Below are positions 27,868 to 37,608 of a stretch of DNA of 56,995 nt, in pieces. Source of the DNA: Streptosporangiales bacterium. Its GTDB lineage: Bacteria; Actinomycetota; Actinomycetes; Streptosporangiales; WHST01. The stretch's first letter is position 1; the number at the start of each line of letters is the position of its first letter. The notes below the pieces were generated by a model. That model was given only the letters and a program-made list of their open reading frames with translations. It ran no database searches and was not told the origin of the DNA. The stretch covers positions 1 through 56,995 of the forward strand of contig WHST01000030.1 in NCBI GenBank assembly GCA_009379955.1. Direction: 5' to 3'. Position numbers and translations under genes: made by a program.

Positions 27868-29614
27868 CGACAGCCTCCTTCACCGTTGCCAGCAGCGGCG
27901 CGACGTCGAGCAACGGCGTGCCGAGTAGTTGCTGCGAGATGTCGTAGACCGCGGGCCGCTTGAGCCGCGCCCGGTCGAGGACGTCCGGGCGGTCGAACAG
28001 CTCGAACGCAGTGCCCTCGAAGATCGCCTCGCCCTCGCACATCGCGACGCACCGGTCGGCGTACTCGGCGACGAGGCGCATGTCGTGGGTGATGAACGTG
28101 ACGGCGGCACCGCCGTCGGCGAGCGACCGCAGCAGCCGCATCAACCGCTGCGCCTGCTGGTAGTCCTGTCCGAACGTCGGCTCGTCGAGGACGATGACGT
28201 CGGGCTCGGTGATGACCATGCAGGCGACCGACAGGCGGCGCTTCTGGCCGTGGCTGAGGATGTACGGGCTGGCGTCCTCGCGTTCGAGGAGCCGCACGCT
28301 CTCCAGGAACCGTTCGACGCGCTCGTCGATCTCCGCCTTCGGCATCTTCATCGCCTCGAGCCCGTGCGACATCTCGTGCCGCACGGTGTTGCGGACGAAC
28401 TGCTTGTCCGGCAGCTGGAAGATGTACGCCACGCGACGCACGAGGTCGGCGAACTTGTACGCCTTCGCCGGCTTCCCGTCGACGACCACCTCGCCGCGGC
28501 TCGGCTTCAGCAGCCCGTTGAAGTGCGCGGCGAGCGTCGACTTGCCCGACCCGTTCTGCCCGACGATCGCCAGCAGCTCGCCGCGACGCACCTCCAGGTC
28601 GATGCCGCGCAGCACGTCGGGCTTGGACGGGTAGGAGAAATGCACGTCGCGCATCTCCAGCGCGACCGCACCCGCGCGAGGTGCCGGCGTCGTCGTGACC
28701 GCCGCGGGTGCGGGGGTGCGCTCGCGGATGTCCACGGGCAGCAGGTCGCGAACGTCCTCGACGAGCTCGCGGCCGTCGAGGGGCACGCGCGGGAGCGGCA
28801 CGCCGGCACCGCGCAGCTCGAGCCCGACCTCGCTCGCCTGGGGGATCCACAGACCCAGGCGGTCGCGCACGTCGATGCCGTGCTCGGTGAGGAACGCGCG
28901 CGGCTCGGCGGGTCCGTGCACGGTGTTGCCGTCGACGAGGAGGACCTTGTCGACCTGGCTGAAGACGGCGTCGACCTCGTGCTCGACCACCATCAGGGTG
29001 GTGTCGCCCTGCTCCCTGATGCGGTCGACGGCGGTGAGCACCTCGTCGGTGCCGACCGGGTCGAGGTTCGAGGTCGGCTCGTCGAGGATGAGCACGCGTG
29101 GCTGCATCGCGAGCATCGCGGCGAGCGCCACGCGCTGCTTCTCCCCGCCCGAGAGCTTCGTCGTGGAACGGCTCCTGAATCCCTTGAGCCCGACCAGGTC
29201 GAGGGACCGGTCGATCCGCGCGTCGATCTCGGACGTGGGGGTCAGGTAGTTCTCCAGCGCGAAGCCGATCTCCTCCTCGACGGTGAGGGTGACGATCTGG
29301 TCCTCGGGGTTCTGGAAGAGCATGTTGACGCACTGGAAGCGTTCCGCGGCCGTCAACTCCCGCCGGTTGACCAGACCCAAGCCCTGGTGGTCGACGAGGA
29401 CGCGTCCCTTGTTGCGCCCGCCGAAGAAGTCGGGGTAGATGCCGACCAGGTTGAGGGCGAGCGTGCTCTTGCCCGACCCGCTCATCCCGAGGATGAGGAC
29501 GAACTCGCCGCGCTCCACCGCGAACGAGACGTCGTGCAGGTCGGCGGTCGCGTCCGCCTCCGTGGACTGGTACCAGAAGCTGTAGTCCTCGACGAGGATC
29601 GCCGGAGCTGGCAT
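27842..29614 (-). CDS. ECF transporter ATPase, two fused ATP-binding domains
   Basis: 590 aa. Two ABC domains in one chain (YkoD-like). The first has Walker A GMSGSGKST near residue 45, signature LSGGEKQR and Walker B VLILDEPTSNLDP. The second, from about residue 320, has GQNGSGKST, a divergent signature LSHGQKRR and Walker B VIVLDEPTFGQD. The His switch residues are seen in VVEHEVDAV and FITHDMRLV. The linker is rich in Pro and Ala. It energises the neighbouring S and T components. Confidence 0.92.
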   Translation of the reverse strand: MPAPAILVEDYSFWYQSTEADATADLHDVSFAVERGEFVLILGMSGSGKSTLALNLVGIYPDFFGGRNKGRVLVDHQGLGLVNRRELTAAERFQCVNMLFQNPEDQIVTLTVEEEIGFALENYLTPTSEIDARIDRSLDLVGLKGFRSRSTTKLSGGEKQRVALAAMLAMQPRVLILDEPTSNLDPVGTDEVLTAVDRIREQGDTTLMVVEHEVDAVFSQVDKVLLVDGNTVHGPAEPRAFLTEHGIDVRDRLGLWIPQASEVGLELRGAGVPLPRVPLDGRELVEDVRDLLPVDIRERTPAPAAVTTTPAPRAGAVALEMRDVHFSYPSKPDVLRGIDLEVRRGELLAIVGQNGSGKSTLAAHFNGLLKPSRGEVVVDGKPAKAYKFADLVRRVAYIFQLPDKQFVRNTVRHEMSHGLEAMKMPKAEIDERVERFLESVRLLEREDASPYILSHGQKRRLSVACMVITEPDVIVLDEPTFGQDYQQAQRLMRLLRSLADGGAAVTFITHDMRLVAEYADRCVAMCEGEAIFEGTAFELFDRPDVLDRARLKRPAVYDISQQLLGTPLLDVAPLLATVKEAVGDRSRTVL

Positions 29615-29683
29615 CGGTCGGGTCCCTTCCCCTTCGGCCCGGCCGCGGACGGCCGAGCCGAAGGCGTGTCTTCGTGGTCGGGC

Positions 29684-30328
29684 TCAGGCGTGCTCGGAGA
29701 TCTCTCCCTGCCGGGTCGGAGGTTCCTCGACGGTCGGCACACCGGCCTTCTGCAGACCCTTGCCGAGGTAGAGAGCCGCGATGCCCCAGACGAGACCGCC
29801 GATGGCACCGACACCCACGGAGATGAGACCCCACATCACGCCACCGGCGAGGCCGAAGCCACCGAGGATCGTGAACAGCGCGACCTGGTTGAGACCGCTC
29901 GCCGCCGCGCTCGACAGGGCGAACAGCGACTTGCGGCCGCGCCAGCGCAGCAGCGCGAAGACGACGAGGGCGCCGACGGCCGGGAAGATCCCGTAGAAGA
30001 GCAGGATCGGCCCGTCGGGGTCGCCGAAGAACCAGCGGACGATCGCGGTCACGATCGCGGCGAGCAGGATGACCCCGGCACGCTTGCGCAGGTACGCGCC
30101 GGCGAAGTACAGCAGCCAGGTGACGCCGTTGTAGAGGGCGTAGAACGCGAACCCGGCCGAGCCGCCGAGCCAGACCGTGCGCTCGAGGAAACCGAGCGCG
30201 CCGACGATCTCGATGACCGCCTCGATGATGCCCAGCATCACCGCGACGACGATGTCGAGCGTATTGAGCTTCAGGTCCTCCAGGTAGCGGTAGCGCCGCC
30301 GTGTCGGCGTCGCGTCTGCTGCTGTCAT
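29684..30328 (-). CDS. ECF transporter substrate-binding S component, YkoE-like
   Basis: 214 aa with about five or six hydrophobic helices. The stretch YLRKRAGVILLAAIVTAIVR followed by FFGDPDGPILLFYG lines up with the YkoE gene product at 50179-50766 (ILRRPFAGIVAEMIAAFIEV and FLGSPIGPLLLLTG). Both therefore belong to the YkoE group, whose known members bind hydroxymethylpyrimidine or thiamine-like ligands. Its place in an operon with an aromatic hydroxylase suggests a related N-heteroaromatic ligand for uptake and breakdown. No riboswitch is seen upstream; the 196-nt gap to the aldehyde dehydrogenase holds no gene. Confidence 0.8.
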   Translation of the reverse strand: MTAADATPTRRRYRYLEDLKLNTLDIVVAVMLGIIEAVIEIVGALGFLERTVWLGGSAGFAFYALYNGVTWLLYFAGAYLRKRAGVILLAAIVTAIVRWFFGDPDGPILLFYGIFPAVGALVVFALLRWRGRKSLFALSSAAASGLNQVALFTILGGFGLAGGVMWGLISVGVGAIGGLVWGIAALYLGKGLQKAGVPTVEEPPTRQGEISEHA

Positions 30329-30524
30329 GCCACACCTCGATCATGAGACTCGTCCCCCCGGATTCAGTGGTCTCCCCCGATTTGGCGATTCACGGGGAAC
30401 CGGGAGTGCGCCCACTCCTTCCACCGGAGTGACTCGCACGAGTGACGACCCGGGGACGGGTGTGACACCGTCCGGGTGCTCGATCGTGTTCGGTCACCGT
30501 TGACCGCCACCTCTCCTGCCGCCG

Positions 30525-32066
30525 TCAGTTCAGACGTCGTGCTCCGCTGCCGCCGCCGTACCAGTCGACGCTGTCGGACGCGGTACGGATGGTCACCGCC
30601 CGCAGGTGCGTGAAGTCGTGGAACGACTCCCAGCCGCCCTCCCTGCCGACGCCGCTGTCGCGGACGCCGCCCCACGGCGAGGCGGGGTCGAGGCGGTGGT
30701 GGTCGTTGACCCAGACGATGCCGTGGGTGAGGGAGTCGGCCACCCGGTGCGCCCGCGCGACGTCGCGGGTCCAGATCGCCGAGCCGAGACCGTACGGCGA
30801 GTCGTTGGCCTGCGCGATCGCGTCGGCCTCGTCGTCCACCGCGATGACGACGAGCACCGGACCGAAGATCTCCTCGCGGGCGATGCGCATGTCGTTGCGT
30901 GCCTCGGTGAAGACGGTCGGGCTGACGAAGAAGCCGCCCTCGCAGCCGGGTACCGCCGGCCGGTCGCCTCCGGTCGCGAGGTGGGCGCCCTCGTCGATCC
31001 CCAGCCGCACGTAGTCGGCGACGCGGTCGCGCGCCCGCGCGCTGATTACCGGACCCAGCTGGGTCTCGGGCTGGCGCGGGTCGCCGATGCGGATCCGCTC
31101 GGCCTGCTCGACGAGCGCCGCCACGAACTCGTCGTGGACGGTCCGCTCGACGAGCACGCGCGTGCCCGCGATGCAGGTCTGCCCTGCGCCCACGAAACCG
31201 CTGAACGCCACGCCGCGCGCGGCCTCGGCGACCGGGGAGTCGGCGAAGACCAGCACCGGGCTCTTGCCGCCGAGCTCGACCGTGTGCTTGGCGAAGCGGC
31301 GCGCCGCGGCCGTCGCGACGGACCGTCCGGCCTCGGTGCCGCCGGTGAACGTGACCTTGGCGACGTCGGGATGCTCGGCGAGCGCCGCACCGGCGACCGG
31401 ACCCGCGCCCTGGACGACGTTGAGCACGCCCGGCGGGAGACCCGCGCCCGCCGCGATCTCCGCGAGGGCGATGCTCGTCATGGGCGTCTGCTCCGACGGC
31501 TTGAGGACCACGCTGTTGCCCGCCGCGAGCGCCGGGGCCACGCTCTTGGAGCCGATCATCAGCGGGTGGTTGAACGACGAGAGGATGCCGACGACGCCGA
31601 GGGGGAAGCGCCGCGTGTAGGAGTGGTACGGCCCCGGCATGGGGACGACGTCGGTGCGGTCGGCGATCAGCAGCGCCGCGTTGTACCTGTACCACTCGGG
31701 CAGCCGCGCGATCTGCGCACGGGTCTCGGTGACCGGGCGCCCGTTGTACAGCGTCTCCATCTCGTACAGCAGGTCGAGCCGGTCCTCCAGCGCGTCGGCG
31801 AACCGGTGCAGCACGCGTGACCGTTCGGCGATCGGGAGCTCGCTCCAGGCGCCGGAACGGAACGCGGTGAGCGCCGCCCGCACCGCGCGGTCGACGTCGC
31901 CGGGCCCGGCCGCCGCGACCCGCGCGACCTCCTCCCCCGTGGCGGGGTTGACGACCGGCAGGGTCTCGCCGGAGGCGGCGTCGACCTCCGCGCCGTCGAT
32001 GATCAGCCCGCGGGCGCGTGCGGGCACCGCGTCGCCGTACGACCTGACCGGGCTCGTGGAGGACAT
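30525..32066 (-). CDS. aldehyde dehydrogenase of the ECF catabolic operon
   Basis: 513 aa from ATG 32066, 4 nt after the GntR stop. NAD(P)-dependent aldehyde dehydrogenase with FNHPLMIGSKSVAPALAAGN (cofactor Lys), FTGGTEAGRSV, the general base ELGGKSPVLVF and the nucleophile GAGQTCIAGTRVLV, ending in VNDHHRLDPASPWGGVRDSG. The sequence resembles dehydrogenases acting on ring-cleavage semialdehydes, but subfamily assignment is uncertain. Context suggests it oxidises an aldehyde formed during breakdown of the compound brought in by the ECF importer. Confidence 0.88.
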   Translation of the reverse strand: MSSTSPVRSYGDAVPARARGLIIDGAEVDAASGETLPVVNPATGEEVARVAAAGPGDVDRAVRAALTAFRSGAWSELPIAERSRVLHRFADALEDRLDLLYEMETLYNGRPVTETRAQIARLPEWYRYNAALLIADRTDVVPMPGPYHSYTRRFPLGVVGILSSFNHPLMIGSKSVAPALAAGNSVVLKPSEQTPMTSIALAEIAAGAGLPPGVLNVVQGAGPVAGAALAEHPDVAKVTFTGGTEAGRSVATAAARRFAKHTVELGGKSPVLVFADSPVAEAARGVAFSGFVGAGQTCIAGTRVLVERTVHDEFVAALVEQAERIRIGDPRQPETQLGPVISARARDRVADYVRLGIDEGAHLATGGDRPAVPGCEGGFFVSPTVFTEARNDMRIAREEIFGPVLVVIAVDDEADAIAQANDSPYGLGSAIWTRDVARAHRVADSLTHGIVWVNDHHRLDPASPWGGVRDSGVGREGGWESFHDFTHLRAVTIRTASDSVDWYGGGSGARRLN

Positions 32067-32070
32067 GGTG

Positions 32071-32781
32071 CTACCCGGCCGCCTTCTTGGGGCGGGCGAC
32101 CTTCTTGGGGCGGGCGACGGCGCGGCCGTCCGACGCCGGGTCGGCCGCGGCGAACTCCTTCTCGAGCAGCTGCTGGAGGATCATCTCGTGCGAGGTCTCG
32201 AGATGCTTCCGCGTCGCACGCTCCACGCCCTCGGCGTCCTGCCGCTCGGCGGCCGCCAGGATCTCGCCGTGCTCCACCCGGCAGTGCTCCAGTGCGTCGA
32301 GCCGTTCGAGATGGACCCAGACGTACCTGTCGGTCTGCTTGCGCAGGGTCTCGATCAGCGTGATCATGCGCGGTCGGCCCGACTGCCCGTAGACCTGGGC
32401 GTGGAACTCGGCGTTGGCCGCCAGCCAGACCCGCCGCTCGTCGGTCTGCTCCATCCGCCGGAAACACTCGTGCATGCGCATGATCTGCGCGCGCCCGACG
32501 TTGGGCACCGCGAGCCGGCTCGCCAGCGGCTCGACCGAGCCGCGCAGCTCGTACAGCTCCTGCAGGTCGTCGAGCGAGAGGCCGGCGACGACCGCTCCGC
32601 TGCGACCCGACAACACGACGAGACCCTCCGCGGCCAGCTCGGTCAGCGCGTCGCGCACCGGGATGCGGCTGACGCCGAACCTGGTCGCGACCTCGGTCTG
32701 GGTCAGCCGGGTGCCGGGCGCGATCTCGTGCGACAGGATCGCCTCCCGCAACCGCTCGACGACGAGCTCGACCGCACTCAT
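32071..32781 (-). CDS. GntR-family regulator (FCD type) of the ECF catabolic operon
   Basis: 236 aa from ATG 32781. N-terminal winged helix (LREAILSHEIAPGTRLTQ and FGVSRIPVRDALTELAAEG) and a C-terminal helical FCD ligand domain with metal-type His/Asp positions (ANAEFHAQVYGQSGR, RVEHGEILAA). The C terminus is a basic tail with two ARPKK repeats. First gene of the eight-gene unit, so it is probably autoregulated, with TGTATACA just upstream as a candidate operator that overlaps the promoter. Confidence 0.9.
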   Translation of the reverse strand: MSAVELVVERLREAILSHEIAPGTRLTQTEVATRFGVSRIPVRDALTELAAEGLVVLSGRSGAVVAGLSLDDLQELYELRGSVEPLASRLAVPNVGRAQIMRMHECFRRMEQTDERRVWLAANAEFHAQVYGQSGRPRMITLIETLRKQTDRYVWVHLERLDALEHCRVEHGEILAAAERQDAEGVERATRKHLETSHEMILQQLLEKEFAAADPASDGRAVARPKKVARPKKAAG

Positions 32782-32817
32782 GACGCTTGTATACAGAATC
32801 TGCATTTGCACTGTCAA
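32782..32817 (-). promoter_or_regulatory. promoter with overlapping palindromic operator; mRNA probably leaderless
   Basis: On the minus strand TTGACA (32817-32812) and TATACA (32793-32788) are 18 bp apart, a close match to the housekeeping sigma consensus. Only 6 nt separate the -10 element from the GntR ATG, so transcription should begin at or next to the A of ATG. The palindrome TGTATACA (32795-32788) covers the -10 element, as expected for a repressor site. Confidence 0.65.
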
Positions 32818-32863
32818 TAGCGCTTCCGTGTATCCATCAGTGAGGCTCGCTCGGCGGCCGCCC

Positions 32864-32912
32864 GTCAAGGACGCGCTAAGACGGCCCCGGCGGGCGTCAG
32901 GGGTGCGTCAAG
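32864..32912 (+). promoter_or_regulatory. candidate KdpE operator of the kdp operon
   Basis: GTCAAGGACGCGCTAAG (32864-32880) is an 11-bp-spaced direct repeat, GTCAAG then GCTAAG, typical of OmpR/KdpE-type tandem binding. A further GTCAAG stands at 32907. A nearly identical 17-mer, GTCAAGAACGCGTCAAG, lies at 47236-47252 before another gene. It sits about 110 bp upstream of the first small ORF of the kdp operon. Confidence 0.55.
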
Positions 32913-32990
32913 AGCGCTGGGCACTCGCCGGTCCGCGGACTTCACTCGGACGTGAGCACATCCACGCGCACATCCATGGAGGAGGGCCCC

Positions 32991-33074
32991 GTGGCCGACG
33001 TCGTCTGCGTCGCGATCGTCGTGACGTTCTTCGTCGTCCTGACGATCCTCGCTCGCGGGCTGGAGCGCCGATGA
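32991..33074 (+). CDS. 27-residue membrane peptide ahead of kdpF
   Basis: GTG 32991 follows a strong GGAGGAGGG ribosome binding site. The product, MADVVCVAIVVTFFVVLTI followed by LARGLERR, is one hydrophobic helix with a basic C-terminal end. Similar short ORFs are found before kdpF in other actinomycetes, from memory. It ends 49 nt before kdpF in the same orientation. It may be a second small subunit or regulator of the Kdp pump; no function is known to me. Confidence 0.6.
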   Translation: MADVVCVAIVVTFFVVLTILARGLERR

Positions 33075-33123
33075 CGTCGCCTCCCGGACGCACCGGACAC
33101 CCGACAAGAGAGGTGAGGAGCAG

Positions 33124-33213
33124 ATGAGCGTCGCCGACGTCGTCGGTCTCGTCCTCGGCATCGCGCTGGCGGTCTACCTGTTCGTCGCGCTGCTGTTCCC
33201 GGAAAGGTTCTGA
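33124..33213 (+). CDS. kdpF: potassium-transporting ATPase small subunit KdpF
   Basis: 29 aa: a single membrane helix ([20 protein letters not shown]) ending PERF, the standard KdpF pattern. It stabilises the KdpABC complex. GAGGAG precedes the ATG. Its TGA overlaps the kdpA ATG by one base (TGATG), so translation is coupled. Confidence 0.88.
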   Translation: MSVADVVGLVLGIALAVYLFVALLFPERF

Positions 33214-34868
33214 TGTCGACCACCACCGCGGGGGTCCTGCAGATCGCGGCGCTCGTCGCCGCGCTCGCCCTCGTCCACAAGCCCCTCGGCGACTACGTCG
33301 CCAGGGTCTTCACCTCCACCCGCCACCTCGCCGTCGAGCGGGTGGGGTACCGCCTCGGTGGAGTGAACCCCGACACCGAGCAGCCGTGGAGCACGTACGT
33401 CCTCTCGTTGCTCTCCTTCTCTGCGGTCTCGCTGGTCTTCCTCTACCTGCTCCAGCGGTTCCAGCACCTGCTGCCGCTGTCGAACGGCACCGACGAGATC
33501 AGCGCGCACCAGGCCGTCAACACCGCGGTGTCGTTCGTCACCAACGCCAACTGGCAGTCGTACTCCGGCGAGACGATCGGCCACCTCACCCAGATGGCCG
33601 GACTCACGGTGCAGAACTTCCTCTCCGCCGCGGTCGGCATCGCGGTCGTCGTCGCCCTGGTCCGCGGGTTCACCCGCAGGCAGACCGGCGAGATCGGCAA
33701 CTTCTGGGTCGATCTGACCCGCGGCACGATCCGCATCCTGCTCCCGCTCGCGTTCGTCGCGGCGGTCCTCCTCATCGTCGCCGGCGTGGTGCAGAACTTC
33801 TCCGGAGGAACGGACGTCGCCGCGCTCGGCGGCGGCACGCAGACGCTCCCCGGCGGCCCCGTGGCCAGCCAGGAGGCGATCAAGGAGCTGGGCACCAACG
33901 GCGGCGGCTTCTACAACGCCAACTCCGCGCATCCCTTCGAGAATCCTCACGCGCTGAGCAGCCTCTTCGAGGTCTTCCTGCTGCTCCTCATCCCTAGCGT
34001 CATGCCGCGCGCGCTCGGCACGCTGCTCGGCAACCGCAAGCAGGGCCTCGCGATTCTCGCCGTCATGGGCGTTCTCTGGCTCGCCTCGGTCGTGGCGGTG
34101 ACGGCCGCCGAGGTGGCCAACCACGGCACGGCCGCGCAGCTCGCCGGCGCCTCGATGGAGGGCAAGGAGACACGCTTCGGCGTCTGGGCCTCGACGCTCT
34201 TCGCCGCCTCCACCACCGGGACGTCCACGGGCGCAGTGAACTCGTTCCACGACTCGTACACGGCCGCCGGCGGCGTCACGCTCGTCAACATGATGCTGGG
34301 CGAGGCGTCCCCCGGCGGGGTGGGATCGGGTCTCTACTGCCTGCTGATCATCGCCGTGCTCGCCGTCTTCCTCGCCGGCCTGATGGTCGGCCGCACGCCC
34401 GAGTTCCTCGGCAAGAAGATCGGCCGTCGCGAGATCACCCTCGTCGCGCTCTACGTGCTCGCGATGCCGTTCGCGCTGCTCGTCGGCGCGGCCCTCGCCG
34501 TGTCGTTCCCCGAAACCCGTGAGGCGATGGCGAACGCGGGACCGCACGGCCTGTCCGAGGTGCTCTACGCCTTCGCCTCGGCGTCGAACAACAACGGAAG
34601 CGCGTTCGCCGGTCTGACCGTGAACACCTGGTTCTACGACCTGGCGCTCGGACTCGCGATGCTCCTCGGACGCTTCCTGCCCATCGTGTTCGTCCTCCGG
34701 CTGGCCGGTGCCCTCGCCGAGCAGAAGCCGGTGCGGGCGAGCGTCGGCACCCTGCCGACACACGGACCGCTCTTCGCCGGTCTCGTCACCGGCGTCGTCG
34801 TCATCGTCGCGGGCCTGACCTTCTTCCCGGCGCTCGCTCTCGGACCGATCGTGGAGGCACTGCAGTGA
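33213..34868 (+). CDS. kdpA: potassium-transporting ATPase subunit KdpA
   Basis: 551 aa. The potassium channel-like subunit with about ten membrane helices and four pore-loop repeats. Recognisable filter-region motifs include [47 protein letters not shown] and [13 protein letters not shown]. Length matches the family (about 557 aa). Its end overlaps kdpB by 4 nt (GTGA). Confidence 0.95.
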   Translation: MSTTTAGVLQIAALVAALALVHKPLGDYVARVFTSTRHLAVERVGYRLGGVNPDTEQPWSTYVLSLLSFSAVSLVFLYLLQRFQHLLPLSNGTDEISAHQAVNTAVSFVTNANWQSYSGETIGHLTQMAGLTVQNFLSAAVGIAVVVALVRGFTRRQTGEIGNFWVDLTRGTIRILLPLAFVAAVLLIVAGVVQNFSGGTDVAALGGGTQTLPGGPVASQEAIKELGTNGGGFYNANSAHPFENPHALSSLFEVFLLLLIPSVMPRALGTLLGNRKQGLAILAVMGVLWLASVVAVTAAEVANHGTAAQLAGASMEGKETRFGVWASTLFAASTTGTSTGAVNSFHDSYTAAGGVTLVNMMLGEASPGGVGSGLYCLLIIAVLAVFLAGLMVGRTPEFLGKKIGRREITLVALYVLAMPFALLVGAALAVSFPETREAMANAGPHGLSEVLYAFASASNNNGSAFAGLTVNTWFYDLALGLAMLLGRFLPIVFVLRLAGALAEQKPVRASVGTLPTHGPLFAGLVTGVVVIVAGLTFFPALALGPIVEALQ

Positions 34869-37009
34869 GCGCAGGAAGCGGGCGCGTGGATGCACTGAGC
34901 CCGCGTACCGTCGTGGCGCCGGAAGAGCCCACCACACCCGTCACGTCCGTTCCCGAGGGGACGACGGGCGGCCGCGTCGGCGCGGGTCTGTTCGACCCGC
35001 GGCAGCTCGGCCGGTCACTGCCGGACGCGTTCCGCAAGCTCGACCCGCGGCACCTGATGCGCAACCCGGTCATGTTCGTGGTCGAGGTCGGGTCCGCCGT
35101 TACCACGGTCTTCGCCGTGATCGACCCGTCCGTGTTCTCGATCACGGTGACCGCGTGGCTGTGGGCGACCGTCCTCTTCGCCAACCTCGCCGAGGCCGTC
35201 GCCGAGGGCCGCGGACGCGCACAGGCCGCCAGCCTGCGCAAGACACAGCAGGAGACCGTCGCCAGGAGGCTCCGTGACGACGGCAGCGAGGAGCCCGTGG
35301 CGGGCACGCTGCTCGACGTCGACGACCTCGTCGTCGTCGAGGCGGGCCAGGTCATCCCCGGTGACGGTGACGTCGTCGACGGCATCGCCAGCGTCGACGA
35401 GTCGGCGATCACCGGCGAGTCGGCTCCGGTGATCCGCGAGTCCGGCGGAGACCGGTCGGCGGTCACCGGCGGCACGCAGGTGCTGTCCGACCGGATCGTC
35501 GTCAAGATCACCGCGCGTGCGGGCGAGAGCTTCCTGTCCCGGATGATCGCGCTCGTCGAGGGGGCGTCACGGCAGAAGACGCCGAACGAGATCGCCCTCA
35601 ACATCCTGCTCGCCAGCCTGACGATCATCTTCCTGCTCGCGGTCGTCACCCTGCAGCCGTTCGCGGCGTACTCGGGCGGCAAGCAATCGGTCATCGTGCT
35701 GGTTGCCCTGCTCGTGTGCCTGATCCCGACGACCATCGGCGCACTGCTCTCCGCGATCGGCATCGCCGGCATGGACCGGCTCGTCCAGCGCAACGTGCTG
35801 GCGATGTCCGGACGTGCCGTCGAGGCGGCCGGTGACGTGGGCGTCCTGCTGCTCGACAAGACCGGCACGGTCACCCTCGGCGACCGCCAGGCGACCGAGT
35901 TCCGCCCGGTCGCCGGGGTGGACGAGGCCGAGCTCGCCGAGGCGGCACAGCTTGCCAGCCTCGCCGACGAGACTCCCGAGGGTCGGTCGATCGTCGTGCT
36001 CGCCAAGCGGGTGTTCGGCCTGCGGGCGAGGGACGAGGGCGTCATGCCGCACGTCCACTTCGTGCCGTTCACCGCGGAGACGCGGATGAGCGGCGTCGAC
36101 ATGGACGGCGGGCGCCAGGTACGCAAGGGCGCCGCGAGCGCGGTGCTCGACTGGGTACGCCGCAACGACGGCACCCCGACTCCCGGCATCACCGCGGACA
36201 TCGAGGCGGTCAGCTCGTCCGGCGGCACCCCGCTCGTCGTCGCCGAGCGCTCCGAGGACGGTGCGAGCCGCACCCTCGGCGTCGTCCACCTCAAGGACGT
36301 CGTCAAGCACGGCATGCGCGAGCGGTTCGCCGAGCTGCGCAGGATGGGCATCAGGACGGTGATGATCACCGGCGACAACCCGCTCACCGCCAAGGCCATC
36401 GCCGACGAGGCGGGCGTCGACGACTTCCTCGCCGAGGCCAGGCCCGAGGACAAGATGGCGCTCATCAGGAAGGAGCAGGAGGGCGGCAACCTCGTCGCGA
36501 TGACAGGTGACGGCACCAACGACGCCCCGGCGCTCGCCCAGGCGGACGTCGGTGTCGCGATGAACACCGGCACCTCCGCCGCGAAGGAGGCCGGCAACAT
36601 GGTCGACCTCGACTCCAACCCCACGAAGCTCATCGAGATCGTGGAGATCGGCAAGCAGCTGCTCATCACCCGTGGTGCCCTGACGACGTTCTCGATCGCG
36701 AACGACGTCGCCAAGTACTTCGCCATCGTCCCGGCGATGTTCATGGGCGTCTTCCCGCAGCTCGACGCGCTCAACGTCATGCGTCTCGCCACACCGGAGT
36801 CGGCCATCGTCTCGGCCGTCATCTTCAACGCGGCCGTCATCGTGCTGCTCATCCCGCTCGCCCTGCGCGGGGTGCGTTACCGGCCGTCGAACGCGGCTTC
36901 GCTGCTCCGTCGCAACCTGCTCGTGTACGGGCTCGGCGGCATCGTCGCCCCGTTCGTCGGCATCAAGCTGATCGACCTGCTCGTCTCGCTCATCCCTGGA
37001 ATCGGGTGA
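34865..37009 (+). CDS. kdpB: potassium-transporting P-type ATPase subunit KdpB
   Basis: 714 aa from GTG 34865. The catalytic subunit. The actuator motif [12 protein letters not shown] is near residue 180, the phosphorylation motif [14 protein letters not shown] near 331, and the hinge [18 protein letters not shown] near 545. The N-terminal 50 residues are a Pro/Thr/Gly-rich extension compared with E. coli KdpB (682 aa). The stop overlaps the kdpC GTG by 4 nt. Confidence 0.96.
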   Translation: MSAGSGRVDALSPRTVVAPEEPTTPVTSVPEGTTGGRVGAGLFDPRQLGRSLPDAFRKLDPRHLMRNPVMFVVEVGSAVTTVFAVIDPSVFSITVTAWLWATVLFANLAEAVAEGRGRAQAASLRKTQQETVARRLRDDGSEEPVAGTLLDVDDLVVVEAGQVIPGDGDVVDGIASVDESAITGESAPVIRESGGDRSAVTGGTQVLSDRIVVKITARAGESFLSRMIALVEGASRQKTPNEIALNILLASLTIIFLLAVVTLQPFAAYSGGKQSVIVLVALLVCLIPTTIGALLSAIGIAGMDRLVQRNVLAMSGRAVEAAGDVGVLLLDKTGTVTLGDRQATEFRPVAGVDEAELAEAAQLASLADETPEGRSIVVLAKRVFGLRARDEGVMPHVHFVPFTAETRMSGVDMDGGRQVRKGAASAVLDWVRRNDGTPTPGITADIEAVSSSGGTPLVVAERSEDGASRTLGVVHLKDVVKHGMRERFAELRRMGIRTVMITGDNPLTAKAIADEAGVDDFLAEARPEDKMALIRKEQEGGNLVAMTGDGTNDAPALAQADVGVAMNTGTSAAKEAGNMVDLDSNPTKLIEIVEIGKQLLITRGALTTFSIANDVAKYFAIVPAMFMGVFPQLDALNVMRLATPESAIVSAVIFNAAVIVLLIPLALRGVRYRPSNAASLLRRNLLVYGLGGIVAPFVGIKLIDLLVSLIPGIG

Positions 37010-37599
37010 CCTCGTTGAACGCCATCGCGCGCCAGCTCTTCGCGAGCCTGCGCATCCTCCTGCTCTTCACCCTCGTGCTCGGCCTCGCCTATCCCGCGGC
37101 CGTCTGGGGCGTGGGACAGGTCGTCGCACGGGACCAGGCGAACGGCTCGCTCGTCCGCGACGCCAACGGCCGTGTCGTCGGCTCGTCGCTCATCGGCCAG
37201 AAGTTCACCGCGAGCGACTGGTTCCAGGGCAGGCCGTCCGCCGGCGGCGACGACGGCTACGACGCCCAGTCGTCGTCCGCGAGCAACCTCGGCCCGGAGA
37301 ACCCCGACCGGGTCAGGTCCGTGAAGGAGCTGCGCGCCCAGGTCGCGAAGGACAACGGCGTGCCGCCGAAGAGCGTCCCGCCGGACGCCGTCACAGCGTC
37401 GGGCAGCGGCCTCGACCCGCACATCAGCCCGGCGTACGCGGACCTGCAGGTCCACCGGGTCGCCACCGCGCGGGACATGACCGACGCCGAAGTACGCACG
37501 CTCGTCGACGAGCACACCCAGGGCCGGATCCTCGGCTTCCTCGGCGAGTCCCGCGTCAACGTCCTGGAGCTCAACCTCGCCCTGGAGCGAGCATCGTGA
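37006..37599 (+). CDS. kdpC: potassium-transporting ATPase subunit KdpC
   Basis: 197 aa from GTG 37006. One N-terminal membrane helix ([20 protein letters not shown]) followed by an extracytoplasmic domain with [17 protein letters not shown] and [20 protein letters not shown], both family hallmarks. The conserved Gln in GQ is thought to help bind K+. The operon ends here; no kdpD or kdpE follows, and the convergent tctC stop lies 9 nt away. Confidence 0.95.
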   Translation: MTSLNAIARQLFASLRILLLFTLVLGLAYPAAVWGVGQVVARDQANGSLVRDANGRVVGSSLIGQKFTASDWFQGRPSAGGDDGYDAQSSSASNLGPENPDRVRSVKELRAQVAKDNGVPPKSVPPDAVTASGSGLDPHISPAYADLQVHRVATARDMTDAEVRTLVDEHTQGRILGFLGESRVNVLELNLALERAS

Positions 37600-37608
37600 C
37601 TCGGGAGA

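Noticed and set aside
27929-30346. An 805-codon plus-strand frame over the ECF genes
   Set aside because: Shadow of the ATPase and S-component genes; no recognisable domain or ribosome binding site.
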